64,000 nucleotides of DNA from NCBI GenBank assembly GCA_039811185.1, contig JBDHYF010000002.1, positions 124,001 through 188,000 on the forward strand. Reading direction: 5' to 3'. The notes below the pieces were generated by a model. It was not told the DNA's origin. It searched no databases and saw only the letters and a list, made by a program, of their open reading frames with translations. This document shows positions 48,272 to 57,619 of the stretch, in pieces (positions within the stretch are counted from its first letter, which is position 1; every line of letters begins with the position of its first letter). Source of the stretch: JAEZDR01 sp039811185 (GTDB lineage: Bacteria; Bacteroidota; Bacteroidia; Chitinophagales; Chitinophagaceae). The position numbers and the translations under genes were made by a program.

Positions 48272-51115
48272 ATGTCCAAAGAAAAACGCCGCATCAAAAC
48301 AGAAAAAACTTCCGTTTTGCAAGAAGATGCAATAGTAGTGAAAGGCGCACGTACACACAATCTTAAGAATGTTACGGTTGCTTTTCCGCGCAAAAAATTA
48401 ATTGTAGTAACGGGCGTTTCCGGAAGCGGAAAATCATCGCTTACTATTGACACCCTTTTTGCTGAAGGGCAGCGCCGTTACGCCGAAAGCTTAAGTGCAT
48501 ACGCACGGCAGTTTATGAGCCGGATGAACAAACCCGATGTTGATTTTATTAAGGGCCTTTGCCCCGCAATTGCCATCGAACAAAAAGTAATCACACGTAC
48601 GCCGCGCAGCACTGTGGGCAGCATGACAGAGATATACGATTATCTGCGGTTGTTATACGCACGTGTGGGAAAAACAATTTCGCCGGTGAGCGGACGCGAA
48701 GTGAAGAAGGATGATGTTAACGACGTAGTCAACTACATAAAAAGCATTGACGAAGGAAAGAAAATATTGATATTATCGCCCTTCAAAAATCAGGCACACC
48801 GCAGCCTTCCCGAAGAGCTGAATATATTGTTACAGAAGGGTTTTATAAGAATTGCCATCGCAAGAAACGAGGGCGTAGGTTTTGATGCGGTGCAGATTGA
48901 AGATTTTCTGGAAACACTACATGCGCAAAGCGATGCGTCGGCGCAATGGCGCAACGGATCGGTTTTTATTTTGGTAGACAGACTGGTGGCAAAAAGTTTT
49001 GATGAAGACGATCTTCATCGTATTGCTGATTCTGTAAACACTGCTTTTTATGAAGGCGAAGGCGATTTGCTGGTGAGCGTTGATGACGAAATGCCTCAGC
49101 CTTTCAGCAATAAGTTTGAGCTGGACGGAATGCTGTTTGAAGAGCCGGTTCCCAACCTTTTTTCGTTCAACAATCCATACGGCGCTTGTCCGGCTTGCGA
49201 AGGCTTCAGCCAGATATTGGGAATTGATCCGGACCTTGTTATTCCCGATCGCAGCCTCAGTGTATATGAAGGCGCTGTAGCCCCATGGAAAGGCGAAAAG
49301 TTAGGACAATGGAAGACCGACTTTATTAAGAAATCGGCGAAGTATAAATTTCCGGCTCATAAAGCCATTGCTGATTTAAGTGACGACGAGTACGACTTTT
49401 TATGGAAAGGCAATATGGATGTATACGGCATTAACGACTTCTTTAAAGAGGTAGAACAAAACACATACAAAATACAATACAGGGTGCTGCTTAGCCGTTA
49501 TCGCGGACGCACGGTTTGCACGGAATGCAACGGCTATCGCTTAAGAAAAGAAGCTTTGTATGTAAAAGTGAATGGGAAGCATATCGGCGAGTTATGCAGT
49601 ATGCCGGTGAAAGATTTAAAGCAGTGGTTTGATGCATTAAATTTATCCGAATTCGACCACTCAGTTGCAAAGCGGATTTTGCTCGAAATTCATCAGCGGT
49701 TGCAGACGCTGCTCAACGTGGGCCTTGGATATTTAACGCTGAACCGGCTGGCAAACACATTAAGCGGCGGCGAAAGCCAGCGTATTCAGCTTACAAGAAA
49801 TCTGGGCAGTAACCTAAGCGACTCACTCTATATTTTGGATGAGCCGTCTATCGGACTACATAGCCGCGATACCGAACGGCTGATATCGGTTTTAAAGTCG
49901 CTGCGCGATCTTGGCAATACCGTTGTTGTTGTAGAACACGATGAAATGATGATGCGGGAGGCCGATCATATTATTGATATGGGTCCGCTTGCATCGCATC
50001 TCGGTGGCGAAGTGGTTGCGGAAGGAACTTACGATGAAATCGTTTCCGAAGAAGACAGCCTTACAGGAAAATATTTGTCGGGTAAGATGCAAATCGGGCA
50101 AAACAAAAAGCCCCGCAAGTGGTTTGAGCAAGTTGTTGTGGAAGGTGCAAGGCAAAACAACCTGAAAAATATAACGGTAGCTTTTCCATTAAATGTTCTC
50201 ACAGTAGTGTCGGGCGTTAGCGGGAGCGGAAAAACTACGCTGGTAAAACAAATTTTGTATCCTGCACTGAAGAAGACTACAGGCGACGCCGGCGAAAAAC
50301 CGGGATTGTTTAAAAAGCTGAGCGGCGATCTTAACGCTATTTCTCAAGTAGAGATGGTAGATCAGAATCCAATCGGAAAATCATCGCGGAGCAATCCGGT
50401 TACCTACGTAAAAGCGTGGGACGAAATAAGGGATTTGTTCGCGAAGCAAAAGCTATCGCACCTGCGGGGCTATAAGCCGAAGCATTTTTCTTTTAACGTG
50501 GAAGGCGGCCGTTGCGATGCCTGCAAAGGCGAGGGCGAACAGATTGTAGAAATGCAGTTCCTTGCAGACATCCACCTTACATGCGAAGTTTGCAACGGAA
50601 GAAAGTTTAAAGAGGAAATTCTCGAGGTAAAATATCGTGACAGAAATGTATACGATATTTTGGAGATGAGTGTGGATGAAGCGGTAGCATTTTTTAAAGA
50701 CGAGAAGTCCATTATTAAGTTACTGAGTCCTTTACAGCAGGTGGGACTGGGTTATATAAAGCTTGGGCAAAGCAGTAATACCCTAAGCGGCGGTGAGGCG
50801 CAGCGGGTGAAGCTTGCCAGCTTTTTGGGAAAAGGAAAAACCTCGGGAAAGATATTGTTCATTTTTGATGAGCCTACAACCGGATTGCATTTTCATGATA
50901 TCGAAAAGCTGTTGCGGTCGTTTCGTGCGCTGATTGATGAAGGCCATACGCTTGTGGTAATTGAACACAACACCGATGTAATAAAGAACGCCGACTGGAT
51001 TATTGAGTTAGGACCGGAGGCGGGGCAGGATGGCGGCAACCTTGTTTTTGAAGGAACATTAAGCACCTTTTTAAAAACCAAGCAGTCGCATACTGCGCAA
51101 TACCTCCGGAGCTAG
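48272..51115 (+). CDS. uvrA: Excinuclease ABC subunit A
   Basis: UvrA recognises bulky DNA lesions and loads UvrB in nucleotide excision repair. The 947-residue protein has two ABC ATPase modules: Walker A GVSGSGKSSL near residue 50 and GVSGSGKTTL near residue 650, signatures TLSGGESQRIQL and TLSGGEAQRVKL, and Walker B ILDEPSIGLHS and FDEPTTGLHF. Zinc modules appear as CPACEGF near residue 308, CTECNGY near 414, and CDACKGEGE/CEVCNGR near 750-775. The UvrB-binding region is present and the length is normal, so it is a complete UvrA. Confidence 0.96.
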   Translation: MSKEKRRIKTEKTSVLQEDAIVVKGARTHNLKNVTVAFPRKKLIVVTGVSGSGKSSLTIDTLFAEGQRRYAESLSAYARQFMSRMNKPDVDFIKGLCPAIAIEQKVITRTPRSTVGSMTEIYDYLRLLYARVGKTISPVSGREVKKDDVNDVVNYIKSIDEGKKILILSPFKNQAHRSLPEELNILLQKGFIRIAIARNEGVGFDAVQIEDFLETLHAQSDASAQWRNGSVFILVDRLVAKSFDEDDLHRIADSVNTAFYEGEGDLLVSVDDEMPQPFSNKFELDGMLFEEPVPNLFSFNNPYGACPACEGFSQILGIDPDLVIPDRSLSVYEGAVAPWKGEKLGQWKTDFIKKSAKYKFPAHKAIADLSDDEYDFLWKGNMDVYGINDFFKEVEQNTYKIQYRVLLSRYRGRTVCTECNGYRLRKEALYVKVNGKHIGELCSMPVKDLKQWFDALNLSEFDHSVAKRILLEIHQRLQTLLNVGLGYLTLNRLANTLSGGESQRIQLTRNLGSNLSDSLYILDEPSIGLHSRDTERLISVLKSLRDLGNTVVVVEHDEMMMREADHIIDMGPLASHLGGEVVAEGTYDEIVSEEDSLTGKYLSGKMQIGQNKKPRKWFEQVVVEGARQNNLKNITVAFPLNVLTVVSGVSGSGKTTLVKQILYPALKKTTGDAGEKPGLFKKLSGDLNAISQVEMVDQNPIGKSSRSNPVTYVKAWDEIRDLFAKQKLSHLRGYKPKHFSFNVEGGRCDACKGEGEQIVEMQFLADIHLTCEVCNGRKFKEEILEVKYRDRNVYDILEMSVDEAVAFFKDEKSIIKLLSPLQQVGLGYIKLGQSSNTLSGGEAQRVKLASFLGKGKTSGKILFIFDEPTTGLHFHDIEKLLRSFRALIDEGHTLVVIEHNTDVIKNADWIIELGPEAGQDGGNLVFEGTLSTFLKTKQSHTAQYLRS

Positions 51116-51142
51116 ATTGTTTAGTTAAGAAGTGGAAATGTT

Positions 51143-51604
51143 TTATTTTGATTTGAACCGAAAATTACCGGTTGCTGATGCGGTTTTGCCGTTGCTTGTA
51201 ATTTGCGGAATGGTAAAACTACCGCTCACTTCATCTTCAGACACCTTGTTAACGATGATTTGTCCACCCGCATTGCTGGAAAATGTTTGTGAGCCGTTTG
51301 AGTTGTCGATCGTTATTTGGGAACTTGTGAGCTGAAAAGTCCCGCCCACGTCTGGATTTGGGCCTGAAATTTCTACTTCATAATAATCGTCGCCGGTTTC
51401 ATTTTCCATTGAAATCGTAAAGCCCAAACTGGTTTCGTTCACGAAATAGTCCTCACCTTCCTCGGTGCACGTAAAAGATTTGTTACCCATAGATGAAGTA
51501 ATATTTACGGAAATAAAATTGTCCGGCTCTGAACTGTCTTTCTTACAGCTTCCCAGCGCGAAGGCAGTAAACACCAAAAACAAGAATAGATTTGTCTTTT
51601 TCAT
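51143..51604 (-). CDS. Small secreted lipoprotein of unknown function
   Basis: The 153-residue protein has a lipoprotein signal (NLFLFLVFTAF, then ALGSC lipobox) followed by KKDSSEPD. The mature part is polar, beta-rich and ends in SATGNFRFKSK, a pattern common to small Bacteroidota surface lipoproteins of unknown role. No domain is recognised. It is convergent with uvrA (27 nt apart). Upstream, 51605-51686 shows no further feature. Confidence 0.78.
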   Translation of the reverse strand: MKKTNLFLFLVFTAFALGSCKKDSSEPDNFISVNITSSMGNKSFTCTEEGEDYFVNETSLGFTISMENETGDDYYEVEISGPNPDVGGTFQLTSSQITIDNSNGSQTFSSNAGGQIIVNKVSEDEVSGSFTIPQITSNGKTASATGNFRFKSK

Positions 51605-51686
51605 AATTGTTCGATTTAGTTCTGACTAAGATACTACTCCTAAGCACACCAAACACGGGAATTTCACCGATAAAACTCGGAAAATA

Positions 51687-52439
51687 TCATGTGTGTACTG
51701 ACAAACCACTGTAAAGAACTTGGCAGTGTTCGCAATAAAAACTTCGCCGGTTTGTGATTCCGATTTTCTTTTTGGCAAGTGGTGTATGGTCGCGTGGACA
51801 AACAGATTGGCGATGCGCGAGCCAGTGCTTCTTTAGCTCAAACGCCTTCTTCCATTCCAGAAACTGGAAGCTGTAACGCACCGCTTCTTTAATGAGTTCT
51901 GTAATTTTCGTTTTGGGCAGATTGCCAACCGTTGAGAGCGGATGTACTTTTATTCGAAACAAAACTTCGTTCTTAATAATGTTGCCCACACCGGCAAAAA
52001 TATCCTGGTTCAGCAGTGCGTCGCACACATAGGCGTCGGGCTGCAGCGAAAGCTTTTTTCGCGCTTTTGCCGCACTGAAAGCCGGATTCATTACATCTGC
52101 CGACCAGTCGTACACATCGTCCGGCGACTCTTCAATCAGTTTTACGGAACAGGCGTAAAAGTTCAATTCACCCTTCGAAAATTTCAAATGCAATCGAGGA
52201 GCCGCGTCTTTTTTTTCGTTGATACGATACGATCCAAACAATAAAAAATGGATACGCACCGTAAATGTATTGAAGCGGATTAAAAAGTGCTTTCCCCAGG
52301 TTTGGAAGGAAAGCACTTTCTTATTTTTTAGCATTTGAATGTTGAAGTTTTTGGTGTTGCCTTCAACGCAGGTAATTTTTTTTCCGGAAAACTGTTCAAC
52401 AGCCTCTTTCAGTATAATCAGTGAAGGCCCTTCAGGCAT
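51687..52439 (-). CDS. Fpg/Nei-family DNA glycosylase (endonuclease VIII-like)
   Basis: The ATG at 52439 gives 250 residues and the required N-terminus MPEGPS: after Met removal the proline is the catalytic nucleophile and the glutamate the acid. A longer frame from 52463 would block this chemistry. WGKHFLIRF supplies the conserved beta-clamp lysine, and the H2TH segment LLNQDIFAGVGNIIKNE is near residue 145. The C-terminal zinc finger is altered: it starts CPRDH instead of CxxC, then ends CEHCQ, so one zinc ligand may be histidine. It removes oxidised bases; Nei rather than Fpg specificity is a guess. It lies 2 nt after the 89-residue gene. Confidence 0.9.
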   Translation of the reverse strand: MPEGPSLIILKEAVEQFSGKKITCVEGNTKNFNIQMLKNKKVLSFQTWGKHFLIRFNTFTVRIHFLLFGSYRINEKKDAAPRLHLKFSKGELNFYACSVKLIEESPDDVYDWSADVMNPAFSAAKARKKLSLQPDAYVCDALLNQDIFAGVGNIIKNEVLFRIKVHPLSTVGNLPKTKITELIKEAVRYSFQFLEWKKAFELKKHWLAHRQSVCPRDHTPLAKKKIGITNRRSFYCEHCQVLYSGLSVHT

Positions 52440-52441
52440 GC

Positions 52442-52711
52442 TTAATTTTCGTTTTCGAACCACGACGAGCTGAAATCGCCGTCGCCAAAAAGGTTATCGT
52501 ATGTAGTAATTTGGTCTTCGTCCATCTGTTCAATAATTTCTGCAATCGCATCCGACTTTTTTTTCCAGAAAGTTTTTTCTACATCGGCGTGGCAAAGCAG
52601 AAAAACACAATGCTCGGTTTCCATCATTACTTCCACAAGAGATACTTCGCCATCGGCTTTCTCCCTTATCAAATAGATGCCGTCAGTTTCGAGATGGGCG
52701 TATTTGTGCAT
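52442..52711 (-). CDS. Conserved-looking hypothetical protein, 89 residues
   Basis: The protein is acidic and soluble, with no signal peptide or membrane helix. It contains an N-terminal beta region (GIYLIREKADGEVSLVEVMM), EHCVFLLCHADVEKTFW, and an acidic C-terminus (DNLFGDGDFSSSWFENEN). No family is recognised. It ends 2 nt before the Nei-like glycosylase start and is transcribed in the same direction after the MBL gene, so the three form a probable operon. A role linked to the glycosylase is possible but only by position. Confidence 0.7.
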   Translation of the reverse strand: MHKYAHLETDGIYLIREKADGEVSLVEVMMETEHCVFLLCHADVEKTFWKKKSDAIAEIIEQMDEDQITTYDNLFGDGDFSSSWFENEN

Positions 52712-52745
52712 AGAATTATTTTTGGTTGTAAGCGAGTGTCAAAAT

Positions 52746-53393
52746 TTAATCCACTATTCTTACAAAAGGGTTGAATTTCTTTTCATGACCGATGGTTGTC
52801 TCTTCACCATGGCCCGGAAATACTTTTGTTTTGTCGGGCAAAAGATAGAGTTTTTTTTCAATTGCGTTCGATAATTCTTCATAGCTGCCGAGCGGTAAAT
52901 CGGTGCGGCCAATGCTTTCGCGGAACAGCACATCGCCTGAAAGGAGCAGGCCGTTTTTTTCGTTATAAAAGCAAATGCTTCCGGGCGAGTGTCCGGGTGC
53001 GGTAATCACCACAAATTTTTCATCTCCCAAAAACAACTCATCGCCTTCGTTTATGCTGGTAAATTTTCCGGTGTAGGGCGTATACAACACGCCGTACATC
53101 TGCGATGCTGTTTCGGCAAATTCGAACACCACTTTTTCTTTTTCGTGTGCAACAGGCAGTAAGCCATATTTTTCAGCGGCCCACTGCAACCCAAAAACGT
53201 GGTCGATATGGCAGTGCGTGAGCAGAAGAGCCTTTATCTGCAAATTATTTGCAGTAATAAACGCGTCCAGTGTGCGCTGCTCATCGGCATTATAACAACC
53301 TGGATCAATAATAAACGCCTCACGGCTTTCGTTCCAAACTATATAGGTGTTTTGTTGAAACGGGTTAAGCGTAAACGCTTGTACATTTATCAT
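52746..53393 (-). CDS. MBL-fold metallo-hydrolase (glyoxalase II-like)
   Basis: The 215-residue protein has the metallo-beta-lactamase metal site: THCHIDH near residue 59, the PGHSPGSICF histidine near residue 134, the aspartate in SGDVLF near residue 153 and the last histidine in PGHGEETT near residue 196. It resembles YcbL-type small hydrolases that cleave thioesters such as hydroxyacyl-thiol conjugates. Since the organism encodes YtxJ, a bacillithiol conjugate is a possible substrate, by inference only. It begins 56 nt from the divergent barrel-fusion gene. Confidence 0.92.
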   Translation of the reverse strand: MINVQAFTLNPFQQNTYIVWNESREAFIIDPGCYNADEQRTLDAFITANNLQIKALLLTHCHIDHVFGLQWAAEKYGLLPVAHEKEKVVFEFAETASQMYGVLYTPYTGKFTSINEGDELFLGDEKFVVITAPGHSPGSICFYNEKNGLLLSGDVLFRESIGRTDLPLGSYEELSNAIEKKLYLLPDKTKVFPGHGEETTIGHEKKFNPFVRIVD

Positions 53394-53449
53394 AAATTCA
53401 TCCTTATATAGGTGGCAAAGTAGTATTTTTAAATTTCTAAAGCACCAAT

Positions 53450-56400
53450 ATGCATTTTTTACGAAAAGGAATTTGTGTTAGCCTGAGTGTATGTATTGTT
53501 TCCGCATTTTTTTTTGCTTCTGTTGCCGATGCGCAGGTAAACTCGGTTGTTTTTGGACGCAACCGCGTTCAGTTTAAAAAGCAGCAATGGAAATACTATC
53601 AAAGTAAAAACTTCAATATTTATTTTAATCAGGGGGGCCTTGAGCTGGGTAAGTATGTAAATCAGGTTGCAGAATTCGAACTTCCGTTTATTGAAGATGA
53701 AGTGGAATATGCGCTTCAACGGAAAGTGAGTATCATCATCTATAATAATTACAACGACTACAAAGCTTCCAATATCGGGCTGAACACCGAATTGCCTACG
53801 GCCGGCGGAGTTACCCGGCTGGTGAATAACAAAATGGTATTGTATTTTGATGGAAATCACGATAAATTAAGAATTCAAATCCGCGAAGGCATAGCCCGCG
53901 TATTAATGGATAATATGCTTTTTGGAGAAGACATTGGCGAGTTTGCAAGTAATCAGGCCCTGCTCGATTTACCACCCTGGCTGGTTGATGGCTACATTGC
54001 ATACATTGCCGAACACTGGAGCGCAGAAAAAGATGATGAACTGAAAAGCACCATCATGAGCGGAAACTACTCCAGGTTTTACCAGTTTGCGTTTGATAAA
54101 CCGCTGCTTGCCGGACACGCTTTTTGGTATTATATCTCTGAAAAATACAAGCCGGAAGATGTAACCTATTTTCTGTATTTGGCGCGGGTGTACAAGAACC
54201 TGAATGCTGCTTCGCAGAAAATTGCAAAAAAGAAGTTTAAAGATTTGCTTGCTGATTTTTTTGAATTTCAGCAAACAAAATATCAAAACGACATCCGCCA
54301 GCGCCGCAATGCCCCCAAAGGGCAACTTACGGTGGTGGAGGAAATAAAAAAAGGGCGCGATTATTTCAACTTTGCCGCCAATCCCAATCCCCGCAACAAC
54401 GACTATGCAATGGTTGAGTACCGCAATGGCGTATACCGAGTGAAGCTGATAGAAGATTTTACCGACCAAAGGGTTTTACTGAAGTACGGCGTTCGTACAA
54501 ACCTCGGCGACATCAATCCAAATTATCCCATTCTTGCCTGGGATAACAAAGGCACCAAACTGCTTGTGGTGTATTGGAAGGATGGAAAAATAAACATGTT
54601 TGTGTACGACCAGATTGCAAAAATTAAACGGTACAAACAAGAGATTACGGGATTCGAACAAATTGTTAGCGCAGGCTTTATGCTAAACGCAAACACATTG
54701 CTGATGAGCGCAGTTAAAAACGGGAAAACGGACATTTTTATTTACGATATTGATAAAGACAAAGCGCAGCAGATTACCGACGATGTGTACGACGACTTAG
54801 ACCCGGTTTTAGTGTCGTTTCCCAACCGCACGGGCATCATCTTTTCGTCCAACCGGCCGGGAGGGAACGTAACCGTCAGCTCGGACAGTGCAGTGGCAGG
54901 TTATTATCCGTTCAATATTTTTTTGGTTGATTATTTAAATAAAGATTTCCGGCAGATAACGCAGCTTACGAATGTGAAGTTTGGCGATGCGAGATATCCT
55001 ATGCCATACAACGTGAATCACTTTACGTTTGTTTCCAACGAAAGTGGTATTGCCAATCGTTGGGCAGGCTTTTTCTCCACACAACGCAGCGGCCTCGACA
55101 CCATTTATTGGGTAGGCGACGAGCTGCTTCGCAATCCCACCATTAATGAACTGGACTCTACTTTAAACGCCTGGCAAAAACAGGAGCCCGACAGCATCAG
55201 CTATTTTCAGGTCTATAGCGACAGCACTTACACCTTCCCGATAACGAATTACGAAAGCGGTTTGCTGGAATCGAAGGTTGCGGGCGACCGCGGGCAGCTA
55301 ACCGAAGTAAGGCGCGAAGGCGATTACAAATTTGTGTATAAACTTCGTGTAGATTCTGTTTTGCTCCGTAAGCGCAACGTTACCGCACGGCCGACGGAGT
55401 ATATGCGCCGGCTGATGCGCGACGCACGGGCAAAAGAAAATACGTCGGTTGTTGACACCCGCAAAACGCCGGCACCGGCTTTTCAGTCCGAGTTTGAAAA
55501 CGAGCAGCGGCCTCAGACCGAAGCGGTGCCACCGGCGGTAAATAAGCCAAAATCCAATCAGCCTTATCCGCTGTTGAAAGAAAGCAAACTCTTTAACTAT
55601 AAGTTGAAGTTTAACACTGAAACGGTTTTAAGCGGAATTACCAACAACATCCTCGCCACTCGATATCAGCCTTATGCAGGTGGTGCGGGGCCGGTGCAGT
55701 TGAACAATGGTAACGACATAAACTGGACTTTTCAGGTGGGTATCGCCGATATTATGGAAGACATTAAAATTGCCGGGGGCTTCCGTTTCGGAATGAGTCT
55801 TAGCGATAAAGATGCTTTCATCTCATTTATGAATTACAGAAGAAGGATAGACTGGGGCTTTACCTATTACAGGAGCAACATCAAAAACTTCTACATGGCC
55901 AACTCTTCCAATAACAATGTCCACAACAATTTCATCACTAACCTTTATCAGGTAAACCTGGCGTATCCGCTGAACGAGGTAAAGTCGGTTCGGTTAAATC
56001 TGGCTATGCGAGAAGACAAAGTGGTGTTCCGTCCGTACACCCACAGCCCGCTTGCCCCTTATCCGGGTAAACTTTCTGTTGACGACAGCATTGTTCGCTA
56101 TTCTGTGGCACACCTCGAGTATGTGCACGATAACACACTCAATCCTGCGCAAAATATTTACACAGGTTTACGCTATAAAGTATATTTCGATTATAATTTT
56201 CCTGTTTCCGGAACAGTTTCAAAAGGCACTACTTTCAATTTAGGATTTGATGCCCGTCATTATTTAAAAATTTACCGCAATTTCATTTGGGCAACGCGTG
56301 CTGCCGGCGACTTTAGTTTCGGCGACCGGAAAATCATCTACTATCTCGGTGGTGCCGATGGATGGATTAATCCTAAGTTCTATGGCGAAAACACACCGGC

Positions 56401-56854
56401 GCCCGATCAGGATTATGCTTTCCAGTCCTTAACGCTTAACATGCGTGGTTTTAAGCAAAACATTGCCAATGGTAACAATGCAGTTGTTATTAACAGCGAA
56501 CTTCGTTTTCCTGTTTTTGCTACGCTGATTAATAAGCCCATTAATAACGCGTTTATCAGAAATTTTCAGGTAGTTCAGTTTTTCGATTTGGGTACAGCAT
56601 GGAATGGGACGTACGATAAATTGTCGCGCCCTGCCATTACCTACCGCGCATACAGAAACGGAGCAATCGACCCGAGCAATCCGGTTACATTAAAAGTTAC
56701 GGCGGGCGGCATCGGGCCTTTTGCGGGTGGTTATGGTTTTGGTGTAAGAAGCACGCTGCTTGGCTATTTTATTAAGTTTGATGCGGCCTGGCAAATGAAC
56801 GGTGTGTTTAGAGGAACACCCATGTATTATGTGGCGCTCGGCCTCGATTTCTAA
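53450..56854 (+). CDS. Outer-membrane fusion: inactive peptidase-MA-like domain, TolB-like propeller and Omp85-type barrel
   Basis: The 1134-residue protein has a signal peptide ending in VADA. Residues 35-260 resemble a gluzincin (peptidase MA) domain with PPWLVDGYIAYIAE, but the HExxH position reads REGIAR, so it is probably not catalytic. Residues 300-600 are TolB/PD40-type propeller blades (for example DIFIYDIDKDKAQQITDD and GIIFSSNRPGG). A polar linker follows, then from about residue 740 an Omp85-like barrel with the loop motif MRGFKQN and terminal strands ending VALGLDF, without POTRA domains. It is likely an envelope assembly or surface-translocation protein; function is unproven. Confidence 0.82.
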   Translation: MHFLRKGICVSLSVCIVSAFFFASVADAQVNSVVFGRNRVQFKKQQWKYYQSKNFNIYFNQGGLELGKYVNQVAEFELPFIEDEVEYALQRKVSIIIYNNYNDYKASNIGLNTELPTAGGVTRLVNNKMVLYFDGNHDKLRIQIREGIARVLMDNMLFGEDIGEFASNQALLDLPPWLVDGYIAYIAEHWSAEKDDELKSTIMSGNYSRFYQFAFDKPLLAGHAFWYYISEKYKPEDVTYFLYLARVYKNLNAASQKIAKKKFKDLLADFFEFQQTKYQNDIRQRRNAPKGQLTVVEEIKKGRDYFNFAANPNPRNNDYAMVEYRNGVYRVKLIEDFTDQRVLLKYGVRTNLGDINPNYPILAWDNKGTKLLVVYWKDGKINMFVYDQIAKIKRYKQEITGFEQIVSAGFMLNANTLLMSAVKNGKTDIFIYDIDKDKAQQITDDVYDDLDPVLVSFPNRTGIIFSSNRPGGNVTVSSDSAVAGYYPFNIFLVDYLNKDFRQITQLTNVKFGDARYPMPYNVNHFTFVSNESGIANRWAGFFSTQRSGLDTIYWVGDELLRNPTINELDSTLNAWQKQEPDSISYFQVYSDSTYTFPITNYESGLLESKVAGDRGQLTEVRREGDYKFVYKLRVDSVLLRKRNVTARPTEYMRRLMRDARAKENTSVVDTRKTPAPAFQSEFENEQRPQTEAVPPAVNKPKSNQPYPLLKESKLFNYKLKFNTETVLSGITNNILATRYQPYAGGAGPVQLNNGNDINWTFQVGIADIMEDIKIAGGFRFGMSLSDKDAFISFMNYRRRIDWGFTYYRSNIKNFYMANSSNNNVHNNFITNLYQVNLAYPLNEVKSVRLNLAMREDKVVFRPYTHSPLAPYPGKLSVDDSIVRYSVAHLEYVHDNTLNPAQNIYTGLRYKVYFDYNFPVSGTVSKGTTFNLGFDARHYLKIYRNFIWATRAAGDFSFGDRKIIYYLGGADGWINPKFYGENTPAPDQDYAFQSLTLNMRGFKQNIANGNNAVVINSELRFPVFATLINKPINNAFIRNFQVVQFFDLGTAWNGTYDKLSRPAITYRAYRNGAIDPSNPVTLKVTAGGIGPFAGGYGFGVRSTLLGYFIKFDAAWQMNGVFRGTPMYYVALGLDF

Positions 56855-56860
56855 TTTTCA

Positions 56861-56889
56861 GCCTCCGCATACAAGCGGGGGCTTTTTTA
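56861..56889 (+). terminator. Intrinsic terminator after the TolB/Omp85 fusion gene
   Basis: GCCTCCGC (56861-56868) pairs with GCGGGGGC (56875-56882) through one G-T pair, with a 6-nt loop and a six-T tail. It lies 6 nt after the stop codon. Confidence 0.85.
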
Positions 56890-56955
56890 AAAAATACCAT
56901 TCATCATTACTCATTTACCGCCTGTAAAAAAGTGCATGTTTTTTTAATGGAAACG

Positions 56956-56985
56956 TTGAGTTCGATATAAGTTTCTTTAGTTTTG
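56956..56985 (+). promoter_or_regulatory. Promoter of the tetR-tolC-adaptor-pump operon
   Basis: TTG (56956-56958), a 19-nt spacer and TAGTTTTG (56978-56985) match the Bacteroidota consensus fully in the -7 box. The tetR ATG is 17 nt downstream. Autoregulation by the TetR product is likely, but no clear palindromic operator was seen. Confidence 0.68.
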
Positions 56986-57001
56986 CGTCCTTCAAAGAGA
57001 A

Positions 57002-57619
57002 ATGAGAGACCGGATTCAAAAAAAAGCAGAGGAGCTTTTCCGCAAATATGGTATCAGAAGTATTACCATGGATGAAATCGCCCGTCAGTTAGGCATTTCA
57101 AAAAAAACCATTTATCAGTACTACGATGATAAAGATGCGTTGGTTGCAGCCACGATAACCGCCATGCTCGATTATCACAAAGATTGCTGTGCCAGCCACC
57201 GTTGCGAATGTCAGAACCCCGTGGAAGAAATCTACTCAGGGATCGAGATGTTGCGCGAGCTGAAAGGCAGCTTCAATCCGGCGGTCATCTTCGATCTTGT
57301 TCGATATCATCCTAAGGTGTATAAAAAAATTATACACTTTAAACATCAGTTTTTGTTTACCGCCATTCGTTCCAATCTGGAAAAAGGAAAAGAACTGGGA
57401 TTGTACCGCGATGATATTGATGTGGATGTGCTTTCTACATTTCGGGTGGAAACCCTGATGATGGCGTTTAACGAGGAAATTTTTCCAGAAAATGGAAGCA
57501 AGTTTCAGCATATAGCGCAATGCCTGGGCGAACATTTTTTGCACGGGATCGTATCGCCGGCGGGACTGAAAATTTTAAACAAATACAAACTAGAACGACA
57601 AAATAAAACCAATGCGTAG
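57002..57619 (+). CDS. TetR/AcrR-family transcriptional regulator
   Basis: The 205-residue protein has an N-terminal helix-turn-helix (ITMDEIARQLGISKKTIYQY near residues 21-40, then DDKDALV) and a ligand-binding helical domain with a histidine/cysteine cluster, HKDCCASHRCEC, near residue 60, which is unusual and could bind a metal or thiol-reactive ligand. It heads an efflux operon, overlapping the tolC gene start by 8 nt, so it most likely represses its own operon until a pump substrate binds. Confidence 0.93.
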   Translation: MRDRIQKKAEELFRKYGIRSITMDEIARQLGISKKTIYQYYDDKDALVAATITAMLDYHKDCCASHRCECQNPVEEIYSGIEMLRELKGSFNPAVIFDLVRYHPKVYKKIIHFKHQFLFTAIRSNLEKGKELGLYRDDIDVDVLSTFRVETLMMAFNEEIFPENGSKFQHIAQCLGEHFLHGIVSPAGLKILNKYKLERQNKTNA

